Positions 9,301-15,635 of a stretch of 18,560 bases of DNA are shown in pieces. Numbering within the stretch: the stretch's first letter is position 1; each line of letters starts with the position of its first letter. Source of the stretch: Acholeplasmatales bacterium (GTDB lineage: Bacteria > Bacillota_I > Bacilli_A > Acholeplasmatales > Anaeroplasmataceae); the NCBI GenBank assembly GCA_024690445.1, contig JAILPD010000041.1:1-18560 (forward strand), read 5' to 3'. A program made the translations under genes and the position numbers. Under the pieces are notes generated by a model. It searched no databases and had not been told where the DNA came from. It worked only from the letters and a program-made list of their open reading frames with translations.

Positions 9301-12300
9301 GGATTTGATAAATTAGAAACAGTAACGTTGCCAGAAGGACTAACAACTATTGGTGATTATGCTTTCTATAATTGTAAGAATCTAACTAATATTAATATTC
9401 CAAGCACAGTTACTTATATAGGTGAAAATGCATTCTATGGTTGTAAATTATTAAAGGTAACATTACCTCCTAATTTATCAACATTAGGCGATGGCGCTTT
9501 TGCAAGTAACCCATATTTAAAGAGTATTGTAATTCCTGGAAAAGTTGAAAGTGTTGGTAGTTATGCATTTAAGAATTGTACTAACCTACAATCTGTTACC
9601 TTAACAGAAGGTATTAAATCAATAGGTTCATATGCATTCCAGAATTGTTTATCATTATATACATTCAATATTCCAACTACTTTAGCTTCATTAGGCGATG
9701 GTGCATTCTATGGCTGTGAGAATATTGAAGGTATTGATTTATCAGAAACAGCAGTAGCTATTATTCCAGATTATGCATTCTACAATTGTAAGAATTTCCT
9801 AAATATTAAGTTTTCACCATCTCTATCTTCAATTGCTACAACATCATTTGAAGGCTGTGATAAGCTAAATTATACAGTTTATGGAAATGGTTGTTATTTT
9901 GGTACTGAGGCAAATCCATATAGATGGCTAGTTAAGGCTAGAGCTAAGACAATAGTTGAATGTACAGTACACCCTGATTGTGAAAAAATATACGCAAATG
10001 CGTTTAGTGAATGTACATATTTAAAGAAAATAATTATTCCAGATAATTGTACTGATTTTGAATATTGCTTATATGGTTTAAAAAGGGTTGAATATGTTGA
10101 ATGTTCATACATTTCATCATATAAAACATTTGGTCAAATGCTATTTGGTTTGGAAAATAGCGAAATAGCAGAATCATTAAAGAAAGTAGTTTTAACTAGT
10201 GGTAATACAATTCCTGAAAATGCATTTAAGGATTTAACATCATTACGTAGTGTAGAATTGCCAACTACAATAACATCTATTGGTGCAAGTGCATTTGAAA
10301 ATTCAGGCATTGCAGAATTTACATTATTATCTAATGTTAATGCATTTGAAAATAGCGTATTTAAGAATTGTGTATATCTTATGAGTGCCGATATTTCTAG
10401 AGTAACAAATAAGAATTACGACTATTCTGTAAGTACATTTGAAGGTTGTGTATCACTTTCTAATGTAGTTCTTCCTAGTTCAGGAAAATGTATTAATTCA
10501 AGAATGTTCTATGGTTGTACATCATTATCTAGTATAACAATTCCAAGTAGCTATGATAGAATTAATCCTTATGCATTTATGAATTCAGGATTAACATCTA
10601 TTGAATGGAATAATATAGTAGAAGTATTTAAGGGTGCTTTTGCTAATACAAAATTAACAACAGTAACAATTCCTAGTAATTTACACTTACAAAATGGTGA
10701 TTACCAGAATAGTAGTAATCCTAGAAAGGGTGTATTTGAGGGTTGCGAATTATTAACAACAGTAATTTACAATAATACATTTTCTAATTACCTTGGATAT
10801 GGTGGAAATTATGCATTCTATGGTTGTACATCATTATCTAGTGTTACATTTGGTAATACTGGTTCAATAATATTCAATTATATGTTCTACAATTGTAAGA
10901 ATTTGAAATCTATTAATTTAGCAAATGTTGGAACAATTAATCCTTATGGATTAGCAAGTTCAGGCGTAGAATCAGTTACATTAGCTAATTCAGTTAAATT
11001 ATATGGTAATGCATTTAATAATTGTACAAGCCTTGATACTGTAACACTTAGTGGTTCTATTTCTACATCTACTGTAGATAATGAAAGAATAGTATTTAAT
11101 GGATGTACTAATTTAACTACTTTAGTATTATCAGCTAGAGCATCAATTCCATCTTATGTATTTAATGGATGTGAATCATTAGCCGATGTCAATTTTGAAA
11201 ATGTATCATATATTTCTGATTACGCATTTAAGAATTGTGGCCTTACTAATATCACATTACCATCTACAATTACATCTATTGGAAGAGAAGCATTTACGGA
11301 ATGCAAGAAGCTTACTAAGTTAAATTTAAATTGCACACCAGATGGTGCATATATCTTCAAAGAGTGTACAGCTCTTAGTGATGTTACATTGGGCGAGAAT
11401 TGTACAATGCTTGCTTTAGGATTATTCTGTGATTGTACTTCATTAGAGGAATTAGTACTACCAAATACAATAACAAAAATTGGTAAACAATCATTACAAA
11501 ATTGTGCATTTAAAGAATTAGTAATTCCGGCAAGTGTCAATGTTATTGAACAATATGCTCTTAACTACAATGAAAAATTAGAGAAAGTTACATTCAATAG
11601 TGCATTTACTTGTGGAAATGGTGTTTTAAATTATTGTTATAATCTTGAAGAAGTAGTATTTAATGGTAATATTACAGAAATTGGCGATACTATGTTCCAA
11701 TATGATGAAAAGCTAAGTAAGGTAACACTTCCATCAACAGTAGAAACAATAGGTAGTGGTGCATTTAGCGGTTGTACATCACTTAAGTCATTTGTTATTC
11801 CAGAAAGTGTAACAACAATAGAAGATGATGCATTTAATAATTGTGTTTATTTAATTGAGTTATATAACTTATCTACATTAGATTTAACTATGGGATCAAG
11901 TTCTAATGGTTCAGTTGCTTTATATGCAAAAGTAATTCATACATCACTTGATGAAGAGTCTCCAGTTGTTACTGATGAAAATGGATTTGTATTCTTATAT
12001 AATGGAACAAATGGATATTTAATCGATTATGTTGGTAATTCACCTGTTATAGTATTGCCAAATTCATTTGATTTTTATGGTAATACTATTAGTGAATACG
12101 AGATTTCTGAGTATGCATTCTATCATAATAATTGTATTTGTTCAATTACAATCCCAAGTAGTGTAACAGCTATACGTGATAATGCATTTGCAGAATGCTA
12201 TCATTTAGTTGAAATCTTTAATTTATCATCTTTAGATATTTCTAAGGGTAGTGAATCAAATGGATATATTGCGTATTATGCATTAGTTTTACATGATTCA

Positions 12301-13026
12301 TTAGAAGATTCTCAAGTGGTTGTTGATGAAAATGGCGTTGTATTTGCATATGATGTTGCTAATTCACGTGGATATGTTGTTGCCTATACAGGGGACTCTT
12401 TAGATGTTGTAATACCTGGTTCATTTGTATATAATTCAACTACTATAACTAAATTAAAGATTTATAAGAATTGTTTTAAGGATGAAACAAGATTCAATTC
12501 TATTACTATTTTGGATGGGGTAAATGATATAGGTAGTGGTGCATTTAATAATACAAAACTACATTATTTATCTATAGCAAGCTCTGTAGGCAATTATGAC
12601 AATTACCAGATATTTAATGGTAGTGAAATTGAAATCGTTAAGGGTTCAGCAAGAATGTGTTCTTTTGCTGGTAATCCTTCACGTGTTAATTCTTCATCTT
12701 CATCAACTGTAAATGATGTAATAGAAATTGCAACGATAATTAGTGGTAGATTTACTGATTCATATTCTTTCCATAATTGTCCAAATTTAAAGTATGTTGT
12801 AATGGCAAGTACTGTTACAGAAATTGATTCATATACTTTTGATGGAACAACTAATTTAGAAGCTTTCTATTATGAAGGAACTAAGGCTCAATATGATAAT
12901 ATTGATATTTACTATAATCCTGGTATGAATAACGCTACTATATATTATTATTCAGAAGAAGAGCCAACCGATACTACATATAGTTATTGGCATTGGGTAG
13001 ATGACGTACCTACAGTTTGGGAATAG
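6400..13026 (+). CDS. Giant BspA-type leucine-rich-repeat lipoprotein
   Basis: This 2208-residue surface protein has a signal peptide with lipobox LVSC and the lipidated cysteine at C21, followed by GDES as in its operon neighbour. Residues about 70-138 resemble an InlB B (Listeria-Bacteroides) repeat, including GYEFLGWF. From about 160 almost to the end it is built of BspA/TpLRR (LRR_5) repeats, about 22-23 residues each. The consensus is close to L-x-x-V-x-l-P-x-x-v-x-x-I-G-x-x-A-F-x-n-C. Inserted in the solenoid are four copies of a roughly 75-residue non-LRR module (about 431-507, 726-810, 1813-1887, 1933-2007) and a WCKISF-type module (about 909-950). It ends in YWHWVDDVPTVW. No LPXTG or C-terminal anchor is seen, so attachment is by the N-terminal lipid. 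BspA proteins bind host or neighbour-cell ligands; the target here is unknown. Being third in an operon with a CHASE2 cyclase suggests surface contact could be linked to cAMP signalling (inference). Confidence 0.92.
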   Translation: MKKKYIFLALAMFASVSLVSCGDESKGEPIAVRDRGVKDDSESHITLPDVIIPKSHDEEPVVIEDDEKDTTINFDTGSVVEIPAGTGYSERLEDGEILYATVNIGYEFLGWFSNDELVSTKTFYKVADGERSVVAKYKLKDEFKDLVFTSTETECIVKGVKDDCAYDLVLPEGVTEIAQSAFYESEVCFLTLPNSLKKLDDEAFCSSQIYRITFKNIPEEIGSYLASYSQVREIFLPDNNVDTDELDEELDASYTINYYYEGETSNAFTIVDDFLCYFDEGDWTLIKYLGSSKEVVTPVGTAEIGDFYLTDSCFRSSDIEKITISNGTKGIGSYAFYESDNLKEVIISNSVNYIGKSAFAYCDSLEKVTIGDGVEYIDDYAFNNCKKLSIVSISDESNLKSICEKAFNLCSSLTEIVIPSKVESIESSAFYNCTALSTVYNLSDLSIYAGDSDYGYVGYYASAILNSLTETSPVVKDNGFIYEIDDENKTVYLRAYIGNEKNIVIPTFGDYGIVLNSSLFANNSDIETVTCNDHVVEVNEYAFKNCNNLKSVNLGGCQFLASDAFENCRSLETVIANNIKSVADRTFLNLESIKNVELEKCASVGNYAFRGCSKLERISLPECTSVGEYAFAYSKELKELSLPKVTIIPQQMCYYCEGLAKVYMPKITSISDDAFCNCYNLSDVTLPEGLTSIGNRVFKNCYSLYQLTIPSTLTSIYNYGDAFYACGNLVEIINYSTLDLKARTGGYGNLTYNALNIITISESDNALQKIKDNTILTDNNGFVSFDDNGVKTLINIKDKSVKKLVIPSDIKAIRKYVLFRIEAEELHYNAEFNTNYSFFGYFFGETSYSSTSNIPNTIKKIEFGDDVSSIPSNAFYHLELDSLTFGSGLKTICARAFGSDSYDLTKIKEVYYNGTCADWCKISFDENNSNPAYLGAKVYFKNGDNYSELTELNVSNNIETIGTAQFAGFDKLETVTLPEGLTTIGDYAFYNCKNLTNINIPSTVTYIGENAFYGCKLLKVTLPPNLSTLGDGAFASNPYLKSIVIPGKVESVGSYAFKNCTNLQSVTLTEGIKSIGSYAFQNCLSLYTFNIPTTLASLGDGAFYGCENIEGIDLSETAVAIIPDYAFYNCKNFLNIKFSPSLSSIATTSFEGCDKLNYTVYGNGCYFGTEANPYRWLVKARAKTIVECTVHPDCEKIYANAFSECTYLKKIIIPDNCTDFEYCLYGLKRVEYVECSYISSYKTFGQMLFGLENSEIAESLKKVVLTSGNTIPENAFKDLTSLRSVELPTTITSIGASAFENSGIAEFTLLSNVNAFENSVFKNCVYLMSADISRVTNKNYDYSVSTFEGCVSLSNVVLPSSGKCINSRMFYGCTSLSSITIPSSYDRINPYAFMNSGLTSIEWNNIVEVFKGAFANTKLTTVTIPSNLHLQNGDYQNSSNPRKGVFEGCELLTTVIYNNTFSNYLGYGGNYAFYGCTSLSSVTFGNTGSIIFNYMFYNCKNLKSINLANVGTINPYGLASSGVESVTLANSVKLYGNAFNNCTSLDTVTLSGSISTSTVDNERIVFNGCTNLTTLVLSARASIPSYVFNGCESLADVNFENVSYISDYAFKNCGLTNITLPSTITSIGREAFTECKKLTKLNLNCTPDGAYIFKECTALSDVTLGENCTMLALGLFCDCTSLEELVLPNTITKIGKQSLQNCAFKELVIPASVNVIEQYALNYNEKLEKVTFNSAFTCGNGVLNYCYNLEEVVFNGNITEIGDTMFQYDEKLSKVTLPSTVETIGSGAFSGCTSLKSFVIPESVTTIEDDAFNNCVYLIELYNLSTLDLTMGSSSNGSVALYAKVIHTSLDEESPVVTDENGFVFLYNGTNGYLIDYVGNSPVIVLPNSFDFYGNTISEYEISEYAFYHNNCICSITIPSSVTAIRDNAFAECYHLVEIFNLSSLDISKGSESNGYIAYYALVLHDSLEDSQVVVDENGVVFAYDVANSRGYVVAYTGDSLDVVIPGSFVYNSTTITKLKIYKNCFKDETRFNSITILDGVNDIGSGAFNNTKLHYLSIASSVGNYDNYQIFNGSEIEIVKGSARMCSFAGNPSRVNSSSSSTVNDVIEIATIISGRFTDSYSFHNCPNLKYVVMASTVTEIDSYTFDGTTNLEAFYYEGTKAQYDNIDIYYNPGMNNATIYYYSEEEPTDTTYSYWHWVDDVPTVWE
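7690..7920 (+). repeat. Non-LRR inserted module, copy A (in LRR gene)
   Basis: This encodes a stretch of pattern YNLSDL, G-x-x-x-Y-G-Y-V, A-x-x-x-x-S-L-x-E-x-S-P-V-V, D-x-G-F-x-Y, Y-x-G-N, V-I-P between two groups of BspA repeats (residues about 431-507). It has the same order of landmarks as copies C and D. Confidence 0.7.
8574..8830 (+). repeat. Non-LRR inserted module, copy B, degenerate (in LRR gene)
   Basis: Residues about 726-810. The opening CGNLVEIINYSTLDLK matches CYHLVEIFNLSSLDIS of copy D, and a G-G-Y-G segment, a DNNGF segment and a closing VIPS follow. The centre (ESDNALQKIKDNT) differs from the SPVV block of the other copies. Confidence 0.55.
9124..9250 (+). repeat. WCKISF-type insert module (in LRR gene)
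   Basis: This encodes VYYNGTCADWCKISF followed by NSNPAYLGAKVYFKNGD (residues about 909-950), a break in the LRR periodicity. From memory, near-identical YYxGTxxDWCxIxFxxxxSNP modules occur in many gut-Bacillota BspA-like proteins. Confidence 0.6.
11838..12060 (+). repeat. Non-LRR inserted module, copy C (in LRR gene)
   Basis: Residues about 1813-1887 contain YNLSTLDLTMGSSSNG, then HTSLDEESPVVTDENGF and YVGNSPVIVLP. It is the closest relative of copy D, which starts about 360 bases downstream. Confidence 0.7.
12195..12420 (+). repeat. Non-LRR inserted module, copy D (in LRR gene)
   Basis: Residues about 1933-2007 contain FNLSSLDISKGSESNGYIAY, then HDSLEDSQVVVDENGVVF and YTGDSLDVVIP. C and D with the LRR between them look like a tandem duplication of a larger unit. 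Confidence 0.7.
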
Positions 13027-13034
13027 ATCCTTTT

Positions 13035-13064
13035 GGCGAGGCATATTGTGCTTCGCCTTTTTTA
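13035..13064 (+). terminator. Rho-independent terminator of the cyclase-FecR-LRR operon
   Basis: A GC-rich 9-bp stem with one G-U pair, GGCGAGGCA (13035-13043) with TGCTTCGCC (13049-13057), has a 5-nt loop and is followed by T6. It is the strongest hairpin in the window and begins 8 bases after the stop codon. Confidence 0.92.
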
Positions 13065-13128
13065 TATAATTAGATATAGTATAAAACTATAAGTAATGTT
13101 AAAATATAAACATAAACTATTATGGAGG
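13065..13128 (+). promoter_or_regulatory. LysR-gene promoter region with two dyads and RBS
   Basis: Possible -10 boxes are TATAAT (13065-13070) and TATAAA (13080-13085); no good -35 is seen. An inverted repeat TATAGT-N5-ACTATA (13075-13091) contains ATAG-N7-CTAT, which has the T-N11-A form of LysR-type binding sites. A second dyad, ATGTT-N8-AACAT (13096-13113), follows. GGAGG (13124-13128) is the ribosome-binding site and fixes the start at 13135. Confidence 0.5.
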
Positions 13129-13134
13129 TTTATT

Positions 13135-14034
13135 ATGACTTTACAACAATTGAGATATGTAGTATGCGTTTCTGAAACAGGAAATATTACAACAGCTTCA
13201 GAAAAATTATTTATTTCACAGCCTAGTTTAACTAATGCAATTAAGAATTTAGAAGATGAAATGAATATAACTATTTTTAATAGAACTAATAAAGGTGTTA
13301 CATTAACACCAGATGGAACAACATTCCTTTCATACGCAAGACAAGTGTTAGAACAAGCTGATTTATTAACTAATAAGTTTGTAGATAATAAAGAAAGAAA
13401 ACCAGTGTTTTCAGTATCATGCCAGCATTATTCATTTGCCGTAAATGCCTTTATTGATGTAATTAATGAATTTAATGCTAATTCATATAATTTTACATTA
13501 AGAGAAACTCAAACATATGAAATCATTACTGATGTATCTCAATTAATAAGTGAGATTGGTATTTTATATTTATCATCTAAAAATGAAGAGGTTATAACTA
13601 AAATATTAAAGGAAAATGATTTAACATTTGATTTATTATTTACTGCTAAGCCACATGTGTTTATATCTAATTCTCATCCTTTAGCTAAAAAGGATAAGAT
13701 TACATTAGATGAATTAAGTGATTATCCTTATTTATCATTTGAGCAGGGACAATATAATTCTTTCTATTTTTCAGAAGAAATATTATCTACATTAGATAGA
13801 AGAAAGAATATAAAGGTAAGAGATAGAGCTACATTATTTAATTTAGTAATTGGTTTAAATGGTTATACTGTATCAAGTGGTGTAATTGATAAAAAGCTAA
13901 ATGGAGAAAATATTATTTCTAAGCCTTTAGATATGGATGAATATATGAAAATAGGTATTATTAAATTAAAGAATCACAATTTAAGTCCATATGGCATTAC
14001 ATTCTTAGAAGCTATAAAAAAGCATATTAATTAA
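13135..14034 (+). CDS. LysR-family transcriptional regulator
   Basis: This 299-residue protein is the normal length for an LTTR. It has an N-terminal winged helix-turn-helix (about 1-60: TLQQLRYVVCVSETGNITTA, SEKLFISQPSLTNAIKNLE, and FNRTNKGVTLTPDG for the wing), a linker helix, and a periplasmic-binding-like effector domain (about 88-295). The start is the ATG at 13135, with GGAGG six bases upstream; an in-frame ATG at 13096 would add 13 residues with no ribosome-binding site and does not match the family. The effector and targets cannot be deduced. It sits upstream of, and in the same direction as, the metal-transport genes, which have their own promoter, so it need not control them. Dyads upstream of its own gene suggest autoregulation. 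Confidence 0.92.
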   Translation: MTLQQLRYVVCVSETGNITTASEKLFISQPSLTNAIKNLEDEMNITIFNRTNKGVTLTPDGTTFLSYARQVLEQADLLTNKFVDNKERKPVFSVSCQHYSFAVNAFIDVINEFNANSYNFTLRETQTYEIITDVSQLISEIGILYLSSKNEEVITKILKENDLTFDLLFTAKPHVFISNSHPLAKKDKITLDELSDYPYLSFEQGQYNSFYFSEEILSTLDRRKNIKVRDRATLFNLVIGLNGYTVSSGVIDKKLNGENIISKPLDMDEYMKIGIIKLKNHNLSPYGITFLEAIKKHIN

Positions 14035-14044
14035 TTTTAAACCA

Positions 14045-14102
14045 TGATATTGACAATACCCAAAAATAGTATTAGAATATCAATAGTTAGTTTAGACTAA
14101 CT
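14045..14102 (+). promoter_or_regulatory. Promoter and operator-like dyads of the ZIP-HMA operon
   Basis: A near-consensus promoter, TTGACA (14050-14055), 17-nt spacer, TAGAAT (14073-14078), is enclosed by a nested inverted repeat. The outer arms are TGATATT (14045-14051) and AATATCA (14076-14082); the inner arms are AATAC (14055-14059) and GTATT (14069-14073). Immediately downstream is a perfect dyad AGTTAGTTTAGACTAACT (14085-14102), placed at or just after the expected transcription start. A repressor bound there would block the operon. Confidence 0.72.
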
Positions 14103-14130
14103 GAAATTGTTTTAGATGGGAGGGTTATTT

Positions 14131-14904
14131 ATGTCATGGTTTATTATTCTTTGCTTATTGATCCCCTTAATTGGTACTACATTAGGTAGTGCTATGGTTT
14201 TTATCCTTAAGGATAATATAAATCCAAAACTACAAAAGATTCTACTTGGGTTTGCATCTGGCGTTATGATTGCAGCTTCAATTTGGAGTTTGCTACAACC
14301 TGCTATAGAATCATATGAAAGTAGTTATAAACAATGGCTTATCCCAGCCCTTGGTTTTTTAGCAGGAATGTGCTTCCTTTATCTAATTGATGTGATTGTC
14401 CCCCACATTCATATTGATAAGCAAGAGGAAGGACTAAAAAGTACTAAACTATCTAAAAGATTTAAAATGATGCTTGCTGTTACAATTCATAACATTCCAG
14501 AAGGACTGGCAGTAGGCGTCATAATCGCCGGAGCGATTAATCATACAATAAGTGATGAGGCAATGCTTGCTTTATCTATTGGTATTGCAATTCAAAATTT
14601 CCCTGAGGGAGCTATTATATCAATGCCTCTTAAAGAAGAAGGCTTATCAAAATTTAAGGCATTCTTATATGGTTTTATTTCTGGTGTAGTTGAACCACTT
14701 GCTGGTTTACTTGCAATACTATTAACATTCTATGTTTCACAAATATTACCATTTACATTATCATTTGCTGCTGGTGCAATGATTTATGTTGTAGTCGAGG
14801 AATTAATACCAGAAAGTAACGAAGGGCCTCACTCTAATCTTGCGACAATTGGTTTAGCATTTGGATTTGTTATTATGATGGTATTAGATATTGCTTTAGG
14901 ATAG
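14131..14904 (+). CDS. ZIP-family metal transporter (GufA/ZupT-like)
   Basis: This 257-residue, roughly eight-helix inner-membrane protein is predicted to move Zn2+ or other divalent metals into the cytoplasm. The two metal-binding helices carry the family signatures HNIPEGLAVG (H120, N121, E124) and QNFPEGAIIS (Q155, N156, E159); the first position of the second motif is Gln. A short His-bearing loop (PHIHIDKQEE) lies between helices III and IV. VEPLAGLLAILL and EELIPES match late-helix motifs. The start is the ATG at 14131, because GGGAGGG (14118-14124) lies 6 bases before it; an in-frame ATG at 14116 would place that site inside the gene. The HMA gene starts 8 bases after its stop. The operator-like dyad upstream fits metal-dependent control. 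Confidence 0.92.
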   Translation: MSWFIILCLLIPLIGTTLGSAMVFILKDNINPKLQKILLGFASGVMIAASIWSLLQPAIESYESSYKQWLIPALGFLAGMCFLYLIDVIVPHIHIDKQEEGLKSTKLSKRFKMMLAVTIHNIPEGLAVGVIIAGAINHTISDEAMLALSIGIAIQNFPEGAIISMPLKEEGLSKFKAFLYGFISGVVEPLAGLLAILLTFYVSQILPFTLSFAAGAMIYVVVEELIPESNEGPHSNLATIGLAFGFVIMMVLDIALG

Positions 14905-14912
14905 GAGAGAAT

Positions 14913-15161
14913 ATGAACAAATATATATTAAAAATTAATGGAATGAGATGTAGTATGTGTGAAAGTCATATTAATGACGCCATTAGAAAAAAATTACCTA
15001 TTAAAAAGGTAAAATCATCGCATATAAAAAATGAAACCATCATTATTTCAGATGGAGATGTTTCTAATGAATTATTTCATGACATCATTGATCCAACTGG
15101 ATACGAATTAGTTGATATAAAAAAAGAAGAGGCTAAAAAATTTGGTCCATTTTGGAAATAA
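14913..15161 (+). CDS. Small HMA-domain metal-binding protein
   Basis: This 82-residue soluble protein is a single heavy-metal-associated domain (ferredoxin-like fold). The metal loop is GMRCSMCESHI with the CxxC cysteines C13 and C16; a second half with DPTGYELVDI matches the last loop and strand of HMA domains. Such proteins are copper or zinc chaperones, or metal sensors for a partner. The last 12 residues are charged (KKEEAKKFGPFWK region). It is cotranscribed with the ZIP gene, with AGGAGAG overlapping the ZIP stop as its ribosome-binding site. The pairing suggests it receives or buffers the metal that ZIP imports; metal identity is not determinable from the sequence. Confidence 0.88.
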   Translation: MNKYILKINGMRCSMCESHINDAIRKKLPIKKVKSSHIKNETIIISDGDVSNELFHDIIDPTGYELVDIKKEEAKKFGPFWK

Positions 15162-15172
15162 ATGCCCTAAAT

Positions 15173-15206
15173 TATATTATATGTAGTATAATATACCTAT
15201 GGAGGT
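15173..15206 (+). promoter_or_regulatory. Promoter, 23-bp dyad and RBS of the small membrane protein gene
   Basis: TATAAT (15187-15192) is a perfect -10, but no recognisable -35 is found. It forms part of the right arm of a perfect inverted repeat, TATATTATA (15173-15181) with TATAATATA (15187-15195), spacer TGTAG. GGAGG at 15201-15205 precedes the ATG at 15213. No terminator separates this gene from the HMA gene, so readthrough is also possible. Confidence 0.5.
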
Positions 15207-15212
15207 TAGATT

Positions 15213-15596
15213 ATGAAAGAAGCATCTAAAATAATGTATACAATTGGTAAGGTATTTAATATTATCGGTTTATTCTTATATGGATTTTTAATTGCATTTG
15301 GTATTATAGCAAGACAATTTGCTAATGAAATATATGAAAGAAGAACTCCTGGTGCTACATATACAGAGGCTGATGTTAGAATTGTGGGTACAACACTAAT
15401 GGTTATTGGTATTGTAGCAATTATAATTACATTAATCATATTTATTCTTGCTACCGTTGCTAAGAAGAAACTTAATAACAATACTAAAGATATCGCTCCT
15501 CACGTAATAATGATTATTATTGGAGTATTTGGAGATATTTTCTATTTACTAGGCGGTATTTTTGGAGTAGTTGCTGAAACAACTGAAAATCAATAA
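15213..15596 (+). CDS. Small hydrophobic membrane protein of unknown function
   Basis: This 127-residue protein has three hydrophobic segments: about 10-33, 55-84 (a long one, VGTTLMVIGIVAIIITLIIF) and 97-120 (HVIMIIIGVFGDIFYLLGGI). A polar loop (QFANEIYERRTPGATYTEAD) separates the first two. It resembles the small DUF4064-like 3-4-helix proteins of Bacillota in size and layout, but I do not recognise a specific family. It starts with a good GGAGG site and ends in a terminator, so it is a real gene. Functional role unknown. Confidence 0.75.
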   Translation: MKEASKIMYTIGKVFNIIGLFLYGFLIAFGIIARQFANEIYERRTPGATYTEADVRIVGTTLMVIGIVAIIITLIIFILATVAKKKLNNNTKDIAPHVIMIIIGVFGDIFYLLGGIFGVVAETTENQ

Positions 15597-15598
15597 AG

Positions 15599-15635
15599 AA
15601 AAATAGAGCATTTCAAGATGCTCTATTTTTTATAT
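15599..15635. terminator. Bidirectional terminator between convergent genes
   Basis: A perfect 13-bp inverted repeat, AAAAATAGAGCAT (15599-15611) with ATGCTCTATTTTT (15618-15630), has loop TTCAAG. It gives a hairpin with a T-run on both strands. The right arm contains the end of the minus-strand YigZ-family gene. Confidence 0.9.

Noticed and set aside
9894..11540. Minus-strand open frames inside the LRR gene (9894-10112 and 11220-11540)
   Set aside because: They lie opposite a continuous 2208-codon gene with clear protein repeats, have no ribosome-binding sites and encode low-complexity sequence that mirrors the LRR codons.
7300..12900. Short periodic DNA repeats that might suggest a CRISPR or satellite array
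   Set aside because: The period is about 66-69 bases with diverged sequence and an intact reading frame, exactly what encoded 22-23-residue LRRs produce.
13096..13134. Longer LysR start at ATG 13096
   Set aside because: It has no ribosome-binding site, falls inside a promoter dyad, and adds residues absent from the family; ATG 13135 has GGAGG at the right distance.
14116..14130. Longer ZIP start at ATG 14116
   Set aside because: The only good ribosome-binding site, GGGAGGG at 14118-14124, would be inside the coding sequence; it fits ATG 14131.
15206..15481. Minus-strand frame antisense to the small membrane protein
   Set aside because: The plus-strand gene has a GGAGG site, a -10 box and a terminator; the antisense frame's hydrophobicity is a mirror effect.
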